Shown here: piece after piece, positions 45,737 through 56,124 of the stretch
Layout of the letters: every line of letters begins with the position of its first letter
Numbering within the stretch: position 1 is the stretch's first letter
NCBI GenBank assembly: GCA_016704435.1
Contig: JADJAB010000006.1
Span: 220,912 to 284,911, forward strand
DNA length: 64,000 bases
Reading direction: 5' to 3'
DNA from: Rhodobacter sp.
GTDB taxonomy: Bacteria > Pseudomonadota > Alphaproteobacteria > Rhodobacterales > Rhodobacteraceae
Position numbers and translations under genes: made by a program
The notes under the pieces: model-generated
Seen by the model: the letters and a program-made list of their open reading frames with translations, nothing else
What the model was told of the DNA's origin: nothing
Database searches by the model: none

Positions 45737-46649
45737 ATGCCCCCCAAGAACCGTTTCGCCGAACTTCTGCCCGAAATCACCGCCTGGCGCCGCGATTTCC
45801 ATGAAAACCCCGAGCTGTTGTTCGAGGTCCACCGTACCGCCGGCAAGGTTGCCGATCTGTGCCGCAGTTTCGGTTGCGACGAGGTCGTCGAAGGCATCGG
45901 CCGCACCGGCGTCGTGGCGTCATCAAGGGCAAGATCCGACCGCAGGGCCGGGTGATCGGTTTGCGCGCCGACATGGATGCGTTGCCGATCAACGAGCAGA
46001 CCGGGGCGCCTTATGCCTCGAAAACCCCCGGCAAGATGCACGCCTGCGGCCATGACGGCCACACCGCCATGCTGTTGGGCGCCGCCAAGTATCTGGCCGA
46101 GACGCGCAATTTCGACGGCACCGTCGTGTGTATCTTCCAGCCCGCCGAAGAGGGTGGCGGCGGCGGTAAGGTGATGGTTGAGGATGGCCTGATAACCCGT
46201 TGGAATATAGATGAAGTCTACGGCATGCACAATATGCCCGGCATCCCTGTCGGCCATTTCGCCATCCGACCATGGACCCGAAGGTTCAGGATCTGGTCGA
46301 GGCGCGGATGGCAGAAATCGTCGAAGGCACCGCCAAGGCCTTGGGTGCGAAGGCGGAGTTCCGCTATCACCGGGGTTATCCGGTGACCGTGAATGCCGAA
46401 GCGAACACCGGTTTCGCCGCGGATGTCGCGCGCGCCGTCTCGGGCCAGGTCGATACCGATACGGCGCCCCTGATGGGAGCCGAGGATTTCAGCTACATGC
46501 TGAACGAACGCCCCGGCGCCTATATCTTCCTGGGCAATGGCGATACCGCGATGGTGCATCATCCGGCCTACAACTTCGACGACGACGCCATTCCCTTTGG
46601 CGCCAGCTGGTATGCCGGCATGGCCGAGGCGCGGATGCCCGCCGGCTGA
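45737..46649 (+). pseudogene. M20D amidohydrolase (hippurate hydrolase type) with internal deletion
   Basis: Starts with MPPKNRFAELLPEITAWRRDFHENPELLFE split over the first 30 residues and a good AAAGGAG site. One G is missing near 45917; then GLRADMDALPINEQTG, KMHACGHDGHTAMLLG and FQPAEEGGGGGKVMV (metal site) read well up to GHFAIRP. There the sequence jumps, out of frame, to MDPKVQDLVEARM. About 250 bases, the whole dimerisation/lid domain, are absent compared with the usual 385-390 residues. The C-terminal GAEDFSYMLNERPGAYIFLGNGD is intact. The single-base shift may be an error, but the domain deletion makes a working enzyme unlikely. Confidence 0.7.
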
Positions 46650-47071
46650 TTCCGGCGATTCGGCACGACAGCGCGGGTGTCTGGGTGGCGCGCTTTCCGC
46701 GGGCGCGCCCGACCTGAGCCGTGGCGTGGCAACCGGTGAAGGGTGGGCTGAAGCTGACGGCACGGCAGTTTCATGCAGCGCTTTGCGGGGGCCTTGCTGC
46801 GGCGCCTGCAGCCCCCTGCGGCCCGTCAGGTCGGCCGAGGCGAAGGATGATCTCTGGCTTCACCACCTGTGGTTGGCGCCACGCCCGAAACCCGGTGCGA
46901 ACTGGCCGGATGGTCCGTTCCGCCATCCGAGACCCGCAGCATGGCGAACCTTCGCTGCCGGTTCAGTCGCGCCGATTGAGGGCCCCGTCAGCTAGGGCCC
47001 TCTCCACTCAAGCCCCAGGTGAGCATGGGTTTGCCGTCGGGCGCGAACCGAAGTCCCGCCCGACAGGTAGC
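46650..47071. other. intergenic region without a recognisable gene
   Basis: No frame with family resemblance on either strand. The only structure I see is the GC hairpin at 46978-47002. Confidence 0.5.
46978..47002. terminator. GC hairpin near the end of the secreted-protein gene
   Basis: Perfect eight-base stem GAGGGCCC / GGGCCCTC with a nine-base loop, about 70 bases beyond the stop of the minus-strand gene at 47072. No T-tract, so its strength is uncertain. Confidence 0.4.
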
Positions 47072-47684
47072 TCATCTGCTTGCCGTGCCGCAGCCGGTCT
47101 CGGTAATCGGGCCGGAAGAAACCGGGTAGCCTTTCTGCGGGTTGACGATGATCTCGTGGAAGCCCGTCAGACGGTTCATGCAGTTGTTTGCCGCCGCCGC
47201 ACCAGCCCGGCTTCCGTCGACGTAGATATCCAGCCAGGGCCTGCCGCCATTGCCACGGGCGCAGCCGGTCAGGTGCGGATTCGGACCGTTACCGCAGATG
47301 TCCTCGACGATCGCGTAGCGCTGGAGATGCGGCAGATAGAACCGCGTGCCGGCCGGATAATCAAGGCGCGCCTTTCCGCCACCGAGGCGATACCCGACCG
47401 CGATGGTGACCGGATCGTTGTAGGTTCCCTTGCCGCCGGCCCTGCGATGAATGACGGACGGGCAATTGCCGCCGAACCGGGCGGGTATTGTCCCAGTAGC
47501 TGTAGCCGGTGATGTAGGCCGTGAAGGATTGCCTGGAATCGGACACCCTCTCAACGGCAAGAGGCGCGTCCGCTGGAGAGTGAAAGACAAGGCCTTCAGG
47601 GGAGGTCACGGGGTTGCCGAAAGCGGCCCCCGCCATGAGATTGATCATGCCAGAGATTGACCCGGCAATTATGAGTGTCTTCAT
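47072..47684 (-). CDS. secreted beta-barrel-like protein of unknown function, two indels
   Basis: Signal peptide MKTLIIAGSISGMINLMAGAAFG, then QSFTAYITGYSYWDNTPPGSAA after correction. Two single bases are missing at about 47492 and 47470; corrected length 204 residues. The mature part (GTYNDPVTIAVGY, LDYPAGTRFYLPHLQRYAIVEDICG, WLDIYVDG) resembles secreted proteins of unknown function found sporadically in bacteria and fungi, possibly of a double-psi beta-barrel/expansin-like fold (recognition from memory). Cysteines in EDICGNGP, TGCARG and NNCMN suggest disulfides. An odd find in this family; transfer is possible. Confidence 0.65.
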
Positions 47685-47925
47685 GTGAGTCACGCTCCTC
47701 GTGGTTTGGAAACTCCGCGAGGCAAGCGTGGGCCGAATTGATGAATCCGAAGTTATGTCCCCAAAGTGGAAACATTACGTTTTTACAATAGTTTAAGTGG
47801 GATTTGCCCGACCGCAGGGTGGGCTTTCACCCCTGTGCCATTCGATTGAACCGGAGCCCTGCCCGTGTGGTTCAGGGAGAAAGAACGCCGGTTGATCGGC
47901 AGGCCATGAATTGCTGGCGGCCGCC

Positions 47926-49143
47926 CTACTTTGAATCTCTCCATTCGCGGCGGAACACCTCAATCCGTTTTCGCCCCGGAACGCCCGCTGAACCATCATC
48001 CGGGGCAGGGGCCACTACGGCAGGGGCGCGACGCTTCAACCGGTCTCTTGCCAGGGCCACCAGGAATTGAAGGATGAGCCCGGCACCAATCAGGAGAATG
48101 TCCAGCTTGTCAGAGGGCGGAGAGATTTCCCGAATGATTTGAATAATATAGGCTAGAACCGTGCCGGTGGCAAAGACCGGCAGGGCATTCCGCCCGAGAA
48201 TGGCGAAAAATGCGGTCCAGGGACTCCCGGCGATGCGGTGAAGGTAGGGCCAGGCGCTCAGCACATAAGCCAGCGCAAGAATGTGCAAGAGGCGCAACAA
48301 CGGGGCGAGATAGGTCTTGTCGAATGACGCCAGAAACCAAGGGATACCCAGGCGTTCCTGAACCATCCAGAGGAAATCGTATCCCCGGTCGGCCAGCGCG
48401 GGAAACTGCATCCAGAGGGCCGAGAAGCAAAGAAAGACCGCAGCCAGAAGCAGTGCAAAAGGACGAACCGGCAGTGTTCGCCGGCCGCGGGTCACGGCGA
48501 GGCCGGTCAACAGGCCGGCGACAAACAGCAATTGCCAGGAAAGCGGATTGAAGAACCAGCCCTGGTCGGTCGGCCATGTCGGCAGGTTGAGTGTTCGCAG
48601 CCCGGCTGCGAGCCACATGATGATGGATGCGGCCATCAGTGCCCGGGGCCACCGGGCGCCGCTTGCAATCAGACCCGGGGCCGCGAGCATGAACAGGATG
48701 TAGAGCGGCAATATGTCGGCACAGTTGAACTGGTGGCTCAAGAGAAGAAGGGGGGCCAGTAGACCGATCGGATTCTCCAGCGCAGGCGTCACGTTCCGCT
48801 CTGCAGCCAGTTCGGCAACAGCGGGCAGGTGCTGCGTCATAGCGAGGATGAGGTAGATCACGAGGACGATGACTGCCTGCACCCACCAGATCGTGAAGGC
48901 GCGCTTCCAGGGGCGCAACGCCGAGCGCCAATCCGGTTTGGGGTTTCTGAACGGGCTATAGGCAAGGCCGGTCGATATGCCGGAAATCAGGACGAAAGCC
49001 TCGGCAGCATCGGAAAAACCGAAGTTGCGCGAGGTGTAGGCCCCCAGAAGCGTTCCCGGCACATGATTTATGAAGATCGTGACGAGCGCGAGGCCACGAA
49101 GAAAGTCGATCCGGTGGTCTCGGGCGCGCGAAGGACCGAACAA
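47926..49143 (-). CDS. OpgC-type membrane acyltransferase
   Basis: About 405 residues with ten hydrophobic segments. N-terminal RDHRIDFLRGLALVTIFINHVPGT is the OpgC signature. OpgC proteins add succinyl groups to osmoregulated periplasmic glucans in relatives. No ATG fits; TTG at 49143 has AGGAG seven bases upstream and is the best start. No opgGH lies nearby; instead a glycan synthase gene is divergent from it, suggesting that this protein decorates that polymer (inference). The tail is basic and rich in Arg. Confidence 0.8.
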   Translation of the reverse strand: MFGPSRARDHRIDFLRGLALVTIFINHVPGTLLGAYTSRNFGFSDAAEAFVLISGISTGLAYSPFRNPKPDWRSALRPWKRAFTIWWVQAVIVLVIYLILAMTQHLPAVAELAAERNVTPALENPIGLLAPLLLLSHQFNCADILPLYILFMLAAPGLIASGARWPRALMAASIIMWLAAGLRTLNLPTWPTDQGWFFNPLSWQLLFVAGLLTGLAVTRGRRTLPVRPFALLLAAVFLCFSALWMQFPALADRGYDFLWMVQERLGIPWFLASFDKTYLAPLLRLLHILALAYVLSAWPYLHRIAGSPWTAFFAILGRNALPVFATGTVLAYIIQIIREISPPSDKLDILLIGAGLILQFLVALARDRLKRRAPAVVAPAPDDGSAGVPGRKRIEVFRREWRDSK

Positions 49144-49677
49144 GATCGAACTCCTGATTTTGCCCGTTGTTCCGCCACGTTTGTTCGGCTCTGACTGGAA
49201 TGACCGGAGTTGCGCGAACGCGCAAGTGACAACCTTGAGAATCGCCGCTGCCGCACCCAGGGGCCCGGTGTTTCGCGGGTCAAATGTCCCTTCTTGCAGG
49301 AGGCAGCAAGTTCGCCGTCCGTGCCGGAAGGAACCGCCCCGCATGAAGCCGTCGAGGGCTGGGCATGGCCGCGGCGGCAATCCAGCTTGCGGCATGCGCC
49401 CGAGCGTTCAGCAGCCGGACGGGATCGGGCCGGAACCGCGTTGGAAACCGCCGGATTCGGCAAGGATCTGCTTGCGTGACGCAATGGTTCCCGCGGGAAA
49501 GTCCGGCGATTGTCGCGGCGGCGGCGCGCGCGCGGCGGGATCAGCCCGGATTTTCACAAACCATTGAACAATCTGCCCATTCGTTTTGACAGTCCGGGTG
49601 AATTGACGCTAGTCTTGAGGGCTTGCGATAGTGAAATCCTTGCGCTTGTTGCCATCCTTCGGTGAGAAAAGAACCAC
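49144..49677. other. long intergenic region between opgC-like and synthase genes
   Basis: 534 bases with no supported gene; the open frames here have no family features and no plausible ribosome-binding sites. It presumably contains the divergent promoters, of which one candidate is listed at 49586-49615. Confidence 0.5.
49586..49615 (+). promoter_or_regulatory. candidate sigma-70-type promoter of the glycan synthase gene
   Basis: TTGACA at 49586-49591 and TAGTCT at 49610-49615 with an 18-base spacer, 62 bases before the ATG. The -35 box is perfect, the -10 box weak. Confidence 0.4.
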
Positions 49678-52600
49678 ATGCTTCCTCCTATCGGCAAGAT
49701 TCTGCCAAGTCCGGTTGCAGGGGAGCCGGTGTTCGAAGACCTCAGCGGGCTTCGGTACCGTCGAGTCAAACGCTGGGGAAAGATCGCTTTTGTTGCCGGA
49801 GTGTTCTGGGTTCTGTCGATCGCGCTGCTGATCCTGAACCCGACACAAATGCCCTCTGTCGAAGTCACGCCGGCTGTGCAGGAGAGCGCGCTTTCGTATC
49901 GAATGCGAAGTGGGGCCGGGCTCACCGACGCAGGCCTCCTGATCGATGCCAAGGCAACGGTCATGCCGGGGCCCTTCCTTGATGATTCGGCTGGGGCGGA
50001 CCCTGGAACGCCCCGCTGTGTCGTGGAAGAAGCGCCGCCAGGGGCAGCGATTGCGGCTCCGAATGCCGTGTTTCCCTCTCGTGTCTACACAATCCTTCCG
50101 TCGTTCAGGGACAACGCGTTCTTGCCGTTGCTCAGAAACTGCGGCCGCATTGATGTCATCCTGCCCGAATGGTTCGAGATCACCGGGCCATCGCTGGCGG
50201 TTTCCAGGCTTGAGGTGGATGCCGAGACGCAGAGCGTGCTTGCATCGATCAGATCGGAACGGCGCGGAGCGACCGAGCTCTGGCCGGTTTTCAATCTGGG
50301 CGGGACCCTGACAGCGGAAGCTTTTCTTCTTGGGTTGAACGACGTGAAGCGGCGATCCGACCTCGTCGACCGCGTTGTTCGCACAGCCTCCGGTATTCAG
50401 GCGGACGGGGCCTGCCTTCGACTGCAGGGGTCAAGGCGAAGGGCGCGGACATCCTGGTTCCGTTTGTTGCGGAACTTGAGTCCAAGGCGCATGAAGCGGG
50501 ACTGGAGCTGTGCCTCGTGGCATCGCTTTCGGACCAGCAGTGGTCGATCCAGGCCCTGGTGGCCCACGTCGACAAGGTGATCGTGACAACCTACCAGGAT
50601 CCCTGGCTCGGGTCGCATCCGCAGCCACTGGCGCCGCTGGATTGGTTCCGCAAGCAGGTCGTGCAGATTCAGCGTGATGTTCCTGCGGCAAAGCTGGTGA
50701 TTGCCGTTGGCGGCCACGCGGTAGACTGGGTTTCGGGGCAGGCCGTTCCCGACCGCATCAGTGTGGCAGAAGCCATGTTCCGGATATCGCAGGCCAATGG
50801 TTCGATCGACTTTTCTCCGGCTGCCAAGAACAGCTATTCCTCGTTTTTCGACCGAGAGGGGAACCGTCACCAGATCTGGATGCTTGATGCAGCCAGCGTT
50901 CACAACAATCTTCGGGTGCTGCAGGACCTCGGGATACCGGAAGTGGCCGTGGCGAGTCTTGGCGAAGAAGAGCCCGCCTTCTGGGACGCGCTGGGCGGAC
51001 ACCTGCTGGCGGGCGAGTTCCGGTCCCTCGGCGTACCCGAGTTTCCTGACAACGTGGTCTTCACGGGGGGCGGGGCCGTTCTACCGACTTCGGGAAGCGG
51101 GCCACCCCGGCTTGCGGCTTTGGCGGCTCGATCAGGAAAGTGGCCTCATCGTTGATCTGAGATATGATGTAGTTCCGCGACCTCTGGAAATGGAGCGGTA
51201 TGGCGCGGGCGCGTCCAGCCAGATCGCGTTGACCTTCGATGATGGCCCTGATCCCGTGGCCACGTCGAAGATCCTGGATGTGCTCAAAGCCCATGATGCG
51301 CCCGCGACCTTCTTTGTTGTCGGGCGCGCGTCGCTGTCATCGCCCGAGCTTTTGCAGCGCGCAGTGGATGAGGGCCATACGGTCGGGTCTCACAGCTTCA
51401 ATCATCCGCACATGGAGGACCTGAGCCCGTTCCTGGCTCGTGCCGAACTGAGCGCAAATCGCAGCCTGATCGAAGGGGTGATCGGGCGATCGCCGTTGCT
51501 TTACCGCCCACCGTATGTCCGGGGGCCGGGCCCCATCAACGAACATGAAGCAATCGTTTTCTCCATTCTGGAGGAGGAGGGCTACTTCGTCACCGGAAGC
51601 GATATCGTTCCCGAGGATTGGGCCGGGATCACCGCAGAAGAGATCGTCCGGCAGGTGTTCGACGAGCTGCAGAAAACTGGTGGCAACGTGATCGTGCTGC
51701 ACGATGGCAAGAGCGCCGGCATGCACACGGCGGAAGCGGTTGACCTCCTGATCCCCGAACTGCGGGCGCGCGGCTACGAGGATTGTCTCGCTCCCGGTGT
51801 TGCTCGGCACGACAGCGCAAGCCGTCATGCCGCCGGTCGGACTGGCGGCCTCGGTATTCAAGGGTCTTTCGGTCGCGGCGATTGGCCATGGCATCTGGAT
51901 TCTGGTGGCCATGTTCTGGGTCTGTGTCTTTGCGAGTGTCTTCCGTTCGGCGCTGCTGCTTTTCCTGGCGTCACGCCGCGACCCGATCTACCCGAGGACG
52001 TTTGCCGAACCTCCCTCGGTGACGGTCGTGGTTCCGGCCTACAATGAAGAGAAGGTGATCGTTGAAACGCTGCGCTCGATCCTTGCCAGCGACTATGAAA
52101 ACCTGACCTGCCTCGTGGTGGATGATGGATCGGACGATGGCACCCTTCGGGTGATCTCCGAAGCCTTCGGGACCGATCCGCGCGTTCAGGTCTTTTCGCA
52201 AGCCAATCAGGGCAAGTGGCGGGCCTTGAACATGGCCTTCCAACGGATCGAGACCGAGATAGCGGTCTGCGTCGACGCGGATACAAGGATTTCGCCGGAT
52301 GCCATCCGAGAGATCGTGAGACCTTTCGCCGACAGCAAGGTTGCTGCCGTGGCCGGAACCGTCGTGGTGGCCAATGCGTCCGGCCTTCTGACGCAGTTCC
52401 AGTCCATCGAATACATCACGGCCCAGCAGATCGGTCGGCGGGCGCAGGACCATCTGAACGGGATCATGGTCGTTCCGGGCGCCCTGGGCGCCTGGCGCGT
52501 CGAAGCCGTTCGGGATGTGGGGCTCTATTCCAACGAGACCCTGACCGAAGATGCGGATCTGACGATCTGGCTGCGACGCGGGGGATACCGGGTCGCCTAT

Positions 52601-53134
52601 GCCGAAAACGCCCGCTCTCAGACGGAAGCGCCCGCCGATGTCCGGTCCCTGTTGAAGCAGCGGCTGAGGTGGTCCCTGGGAAACCTCCAGACGCTGTGGA
52701 AGCATCGCGGGGCCTTTGTGGAATTTGGCCCGCGGCGCGTGCTTTCCATGTTCGACATGGTCTTTTTCGGCTATCTGCTGCCGCTGTTGTCCCCGGTTGT
52801 CGACCTGATCTTCCTCTACTTCCTCTTCGGTCTTCTGTCTGACTGGTATTCCGGCCAGACCACGGACGGGATTGATGTATCCCGTCTCGCGGTGTTCGGC
52901 ATGGCGGCGGTGCAAGCCATGGACATCGCTGTTGCGTGGATCGCCCATCGGCGGGAGGGAAGGGGGACAGTCAGGCTTCTCTACCTGATCCCGCTGATGA
53001 ACATGCTTTACCGGCCGTTGCTCTATGTTACCGTCTATCGTGCCCTGTGGTCTGCGCTGAGCGGAAAGCTGGCGCGCTGGAACAAACTGCGCCGCCTCGG
53101 ACTGGAGCCAAAGAGAGAAGTAGCTGCCCGATGA
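49678..53134 (+). CDS. trimodular GH18-like / NodB deacetylase / GT2 polysaccharide synthase, three indels
   Basis: Read as one protein of 1151 residues. Single-base shifts lie at about 50427 (G missing in a G run), 51076-51082 (extra G) and 51780-51783 (extra G); the corrected length divides exactly by three. Layout: cytoplasmic N-terminus and one membrane helix (residues about 35-52), a periplasmic GH18-like domain (about 130-450), a NodB polysaccharide deacetylase (ALTFDDGPDP, GSHSFNHPHM, YRPPYVRGPG, VIVLHDG), a membrane helix, then a cellulose/PNAG-synthase-like GT2 (VVPAYNEEKV, VVDDGSDDGT, VCVDADT, LTEDADLTIW, LKQRLRWSLGN) and C-terminal helices. It could build, deacetylate and trim a beta-linked hexosamine polymer. 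The GH18 catalytic motif cannot be judged because an indel falls next to it. Confidence 0.8.
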
Positions 53135-55698
53135 GGCGTCGGACCTTTCTTGAGCTGCTGGCGATCGGATCGGTCGTCGGGACGTCGTTGTCGGCACAAG
53201 AGATCGTTCCTCCTCTGCCCCAGAGAATCCTGTTCACGATCGCCGGTATCAACGCGAGAACGGACCCCGGAGTGCTTGGCGCATTGCTTTCGGCCCTGGT
53301 TGCCGGGTCTGTGCCGGTCAACCTTGTTGTCGAGACCCGCGAAGGGCCGGATCAGGTTCGCCCGGGCAGCGAGATCGGCCGATTGGTGGCGCGGTATTTC
53401 GAGTCCTTTCCCGGGCTCGTCGAGGTGGTGGCCTGGTGCCCGGATCTTGGGCGGGAGGCCCCGTATCAAGCCGCGCGCACCGCACAGGAAACGCGCAAGG
53501 GCTTGTTCGACGCCCTGTATGCCTTGTCGGAGTCCGGTCATCCCCGCCGACCGCTGCTTTCGATCGCCTGCAAGGCACCGCTTGACTCCCCGGCGGCCTC
53601 GGCGACCCTGGCTTCGGGCTTTCGCACTGTCATGGCGCTCCCGGACGCTGCATCGGCTGTGGAGGCACGGCTGGATCGCCAGGGAGTTCTGAGTCTCCTG
53701 GGTGGTGAACCACTTCGCGTGGAAGATGCCGCGGCCGCGCTTTCGCGCGTCTATCCGGGTCTTCAACGACATCTCATCTTCTCTGCCGATGACATCGACC
53801 ACGCGCCGATCGCTGCTCTGCTTGCGGGTGCTCAGGCCATCGGCAGGATTCTGAAGGCCGCGGCACTTGATCTGAGCATGGTCTCGGATCTGGCAAGCGA
53901 CGTTCAGATGCGCACCGACGGCGCATTCAGGCGCAGGGTGGCGGTTCATCTTCTTGAGCCGAAATCCGCAGAGCCGTCAGGATTAGCGGGCTTCAATGCG
54001 CTTCAGGCCATGTTGCGAGCCGAAGGGATACCGTTCAGCGTCGGGCCGGATTCCGCGGTCCCCATGGCCTCAGGTGACGCCGACCTGTCGTACTGGGTTC
54101 CGTTGGCGGTTGCCAAGCTTGCGGTCGCCGACCAGGAACTGCCGCTCGATGCCTTTGCAAAAGAACGCCTTGCTCTTGCGCGGCCCGGATCCGTGGCTTC
54201 AAAGGACATGCGCTTTGGTGTCGTTGCCCGACCGGTCTTTGACGGACGACGTAGCGCAGGTCTCACGCCGCAAGCCGAGTTGAATATTCCAGTTCTCGCC
54301 TTCATCGGCGCGACAGGCGCGGATACTGCGCCCGGCGAATTCGATCTTGACGCTCTCGAGGACGGGTTACTGCTTGTCGCTGCTTCCGCGTTGCCAGAGC
54401 CGGCCTTGCGGACCGCGTTTCTGCTGGCGGTCAGGCGGATCACAGCGCGACCCGAAACAAGGCTGATGCCCCTTGGAACGTATTGCGCTGAAGTTCTGCC
54501 GCAGGATGCGCTGTTGCCGGCATTGCTCCTGACACGAACCAGAGGGCTGAAGCCTGCCGCAAAAGCAGCCGCCATACCGCCTGAAGAGCGCGCGGCGCTC
54601 TTGCAGGATGCGCAGTCTGCCTGGGCCTATTTCGAGGAAGATACCAACAGCTCTACGGGGCTTTGTCCGGCAACGACAACCATGGGAAGCCGTCCGATCG
54701 CCGGTTTTCTTGCCGTCAGCATGTGGGAAGTTGGTAGCCACATCAATGCGCTGATCGCCGCGGTGGATCTCGGGCTCATTTCAGACGAGGATTTCACGGC
54801 GCGCTGCAAGCGTCTTCTGAAGACCGTAGAGCGCGCCTCGCGCAAGCGCCTTGTCCTGCCACCCGAGACAATCGACGCCGTGAGCGGCAAGGGCACGACC
54901 CGCTTCAATTCCTATGACACTGGCCGTCTTCTGATTTCACTGAATCGTCTCAACCGACATCGGCTGGCTCCGGCAGGAATAGAAGCCTTGGTCACATCCT
55001 GGGACTTCGCACAGGTCATTCTCGACCGACGTCTTCATTCCTATCGAGGAAGACAGATGATCGATGATTTCGCGTCGAACTACGCTGATTACGCGGCGGC
55101 GGGAATGAGGCTCTGGGGATTTGATGTGGCGTCCCCCTTCGATGATCTTGCAGGTCTGGCCTCTGCGGACGATGAGGCAAGATTGCTTGCCTCGACGGTT
55201 GCTTTCGGCCCATTGGGAGCCGAGCCGAGCCTCTTGTATCTTCTGGAAATGCCAGCCTCCCCCAGCGCGTCGTTTCTGGCCGATTGCCTTGATGCGATCC
55301 AGTCAAGGCTGGCCGCGGAGTCCGGCACGCCTGCCGCGCCCTCCGAGACACCGTTGGATCGCGCACCCTGGTTTACCTATCAGGGCTTTGATCTTCAGAA
55401 ATACACGGACCCGTGGATTGTCCAGTTCAACGGGAGTGACGGGGTCCCGACGTCCGATGCCTCCGCTCGGACCTTGCGTGCGACCAGTTCGAAGGCGGCG
55501 TACCTGTGGCATGCCCTTCGTCCGAACGTGTATTCTGCGCGTCTTGTAGAAACCTTGCGGCGCAAGGCGCGCAAGAAATACGGGTTCGACAGTGCGCTCT
55601 TTGTTGCCACCCAGACGACGACGACAGATTACGCGGACCTCAACACGAATGCGGTGATCCTGCAATCCATCGCACATATTCTAGGCAAGGGAATATGA
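53131..55698 (+). CDS. exported DUF3131 protein of the polysaccharide locus
   Basis: The protein has 855 residues and overlaps the synthase by 4 bases (ATGA). The N-terminus MRRRTFLELLAIGSVVGTSLSA looks like a Tat-type signal (RRTFLEL). Residues 25-480 are not recognised. From about residue 490, AWAYFEEDTNSSTGLCPATT, MWEVGSHINALIAAVDLGLIS and FNSYDTGRLLISLNRL are the DUF3131 core, an alpha/alpha-toroid-like fold related to glycan-active enzymes. Coupling to the synthase suggests that it processes or binds the polymer in the periplasm. No frameshift over 2.5 kb, in contrast to its neighbour. Confidence 0.82.
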   Translation: MRRRTFLELLAIGSVVGTSLSAQEIVPPLPQRILFTIAGINARTDPGVLGALLSALVAGSVPVNLVVETREGPDQVRPGSEIGRLVARYFESFPGLVEVVAWCPDLGREAPYQAARTAQETRKGLFDALYALSESGHPRRPLLSIACKAPLDSPAASATLASGFRTVMALPDAASAVEARLDRQGVLSLLGGEPLRVEDAAAALSRVYPGLQRHLIFSADDIDHAPIAALLAGAQAIGRILKAAALDLSMVSDLASDVQMRTDGAFRRRVAVHLLEPKSAEPSGLAGFNALQAMLRAEGIPFSVGPDSAVPMASGDADLSYWVPLAVAKLAVADQELPLDAFAKERLALARPGSVASKDMRFGVVARPVFDGRRSAGLTPQAELNIPVLAFIGATGADTAPGEFDLDALEDGLLLVAASALPEPALRTAFLLAVRRITARPETRLMPLGTYCAEVLPQDALLPALLLTRTRGLKPAAKAAAIPPEERAALLQDAQSAWAYFEEDTNSSTGLCPATTTMGSRPIAGFLAVSMWEVGSHINALIAAVDLGLISDEDFTARCKRLLKTVERASRKRLVLPPETIDAVSGKGTTRFNSYDTGRLLISLNRLNRHRLAPAGIEALVTSWDFAQVILDRRLHSYRGRQMIDDFASNYADYAAAGMRLWGFDVASPFDDLAGLASADDEARLLASTVAFGPLGAEPSLLYLLEMPASPSASFLADCLDAIQSRLAAESGTPAAPSETPLDRAPWFTYQGFDLQKYTDPWIVQFNGSDGVPTSDASARTLRATSSKAAYLWHALRPNVYSARLVETLRRKARKKYGFDSALFVATQTTTTDYADLNTNAVILQSIAHILGKGI

Positions 55699-55881
55699 GG
55701 CCGACCTGATCCCCTGTCCGGCTTTGCCACTGCCGGAAGCCTTGTTGTACAAGGGGTACGAAGAATACACTGTCTGACTCCAGTCTGTCAGCAAGCAACC
55801 GGCCTGACTGTTCTGCCGCGGATAGAGTGGGTGGGATAGTGTCCGCTTTGGATAGCGGACTAGAAGGAGACTAAAACCGAA

Positions 55882-55911
55882 AAGGGCTCAGCGATTTCTC
55901 GCTAAGCCCTT
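55882..55911 (-). terminator. native terminator of the tRNA-Asn gene
   Basis: Stem AAGGGCTCAGCG / CGCTAAGCCCTT with one mismatch and a six-base loop; on the minus strand it is followed by a T-rich stretch. It sits just beyond the tRNA 3' end, so the flank to the left is ordinary chromosome. Confidence 0.65.
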
Positions 55912-55919
55912 GTTTCTAT

Positions 55920-55969
55920 TGGCTCCGGCGGTAGGGATCGAACCTACGACCAATTGATTAACAGTCAAC
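55920..55969 (-). repeat. attachment site: 3' fragment of a tRNA-Asn(GUU) gene
   Basis: On the minus strand this reads the anticodon arm (loop CTGTTAA, anticodon GUU), variable loop, T arm (GTAGG-TTCGATC-CCTAC) and acceptor 3' strand ending CGCCGGAGCCA. The D arm and 5' acceptor strand are absent; unrelated AT-rich sequence follows. This is the displaced 3' half left when an element integrates into a tRNA gene. The repaired, complete tRNA-Asn should lie at the far right end of the element, outside the window. Confidence 0.85.
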
Positions 55970-56124
55970 GACTTGTGTGTGTTTCCTGGGTGTTTGGCCT
56001 TGTGTAAGGCTGCGTATGCAAGTTTCGCTGAAATATAGATGTATTTACTGTTTGGCGCTGTTGTCGTATGTTTGGCAGGCATCCCGAAAATACTTACGGG
56101 TGTCTTACGAGGGTAGAACGCGAC

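Noticed and set aside
46721..47512. Plus-strand 263-residue frame across the intergenic region
   Set aside because: Low-complexity translation, no start signal, and it overlaps the real secreted-protein gene on the other strand.
49678..53134. Three separate genes (hydrolase, deacetylase, glycosyltransferase)
   Set aside because: No ribosome-binding sites at the frame changes, shifts fall in G runs, and correcting three single bases gives one frame of exactly 1152 codons.
55920..55969. Functional tRNA-Asn gene
   Set aside because: The D arm and 5' acceptor strand are missing, so it cannot fold as a tRNA; it is an attachment-site remnant.
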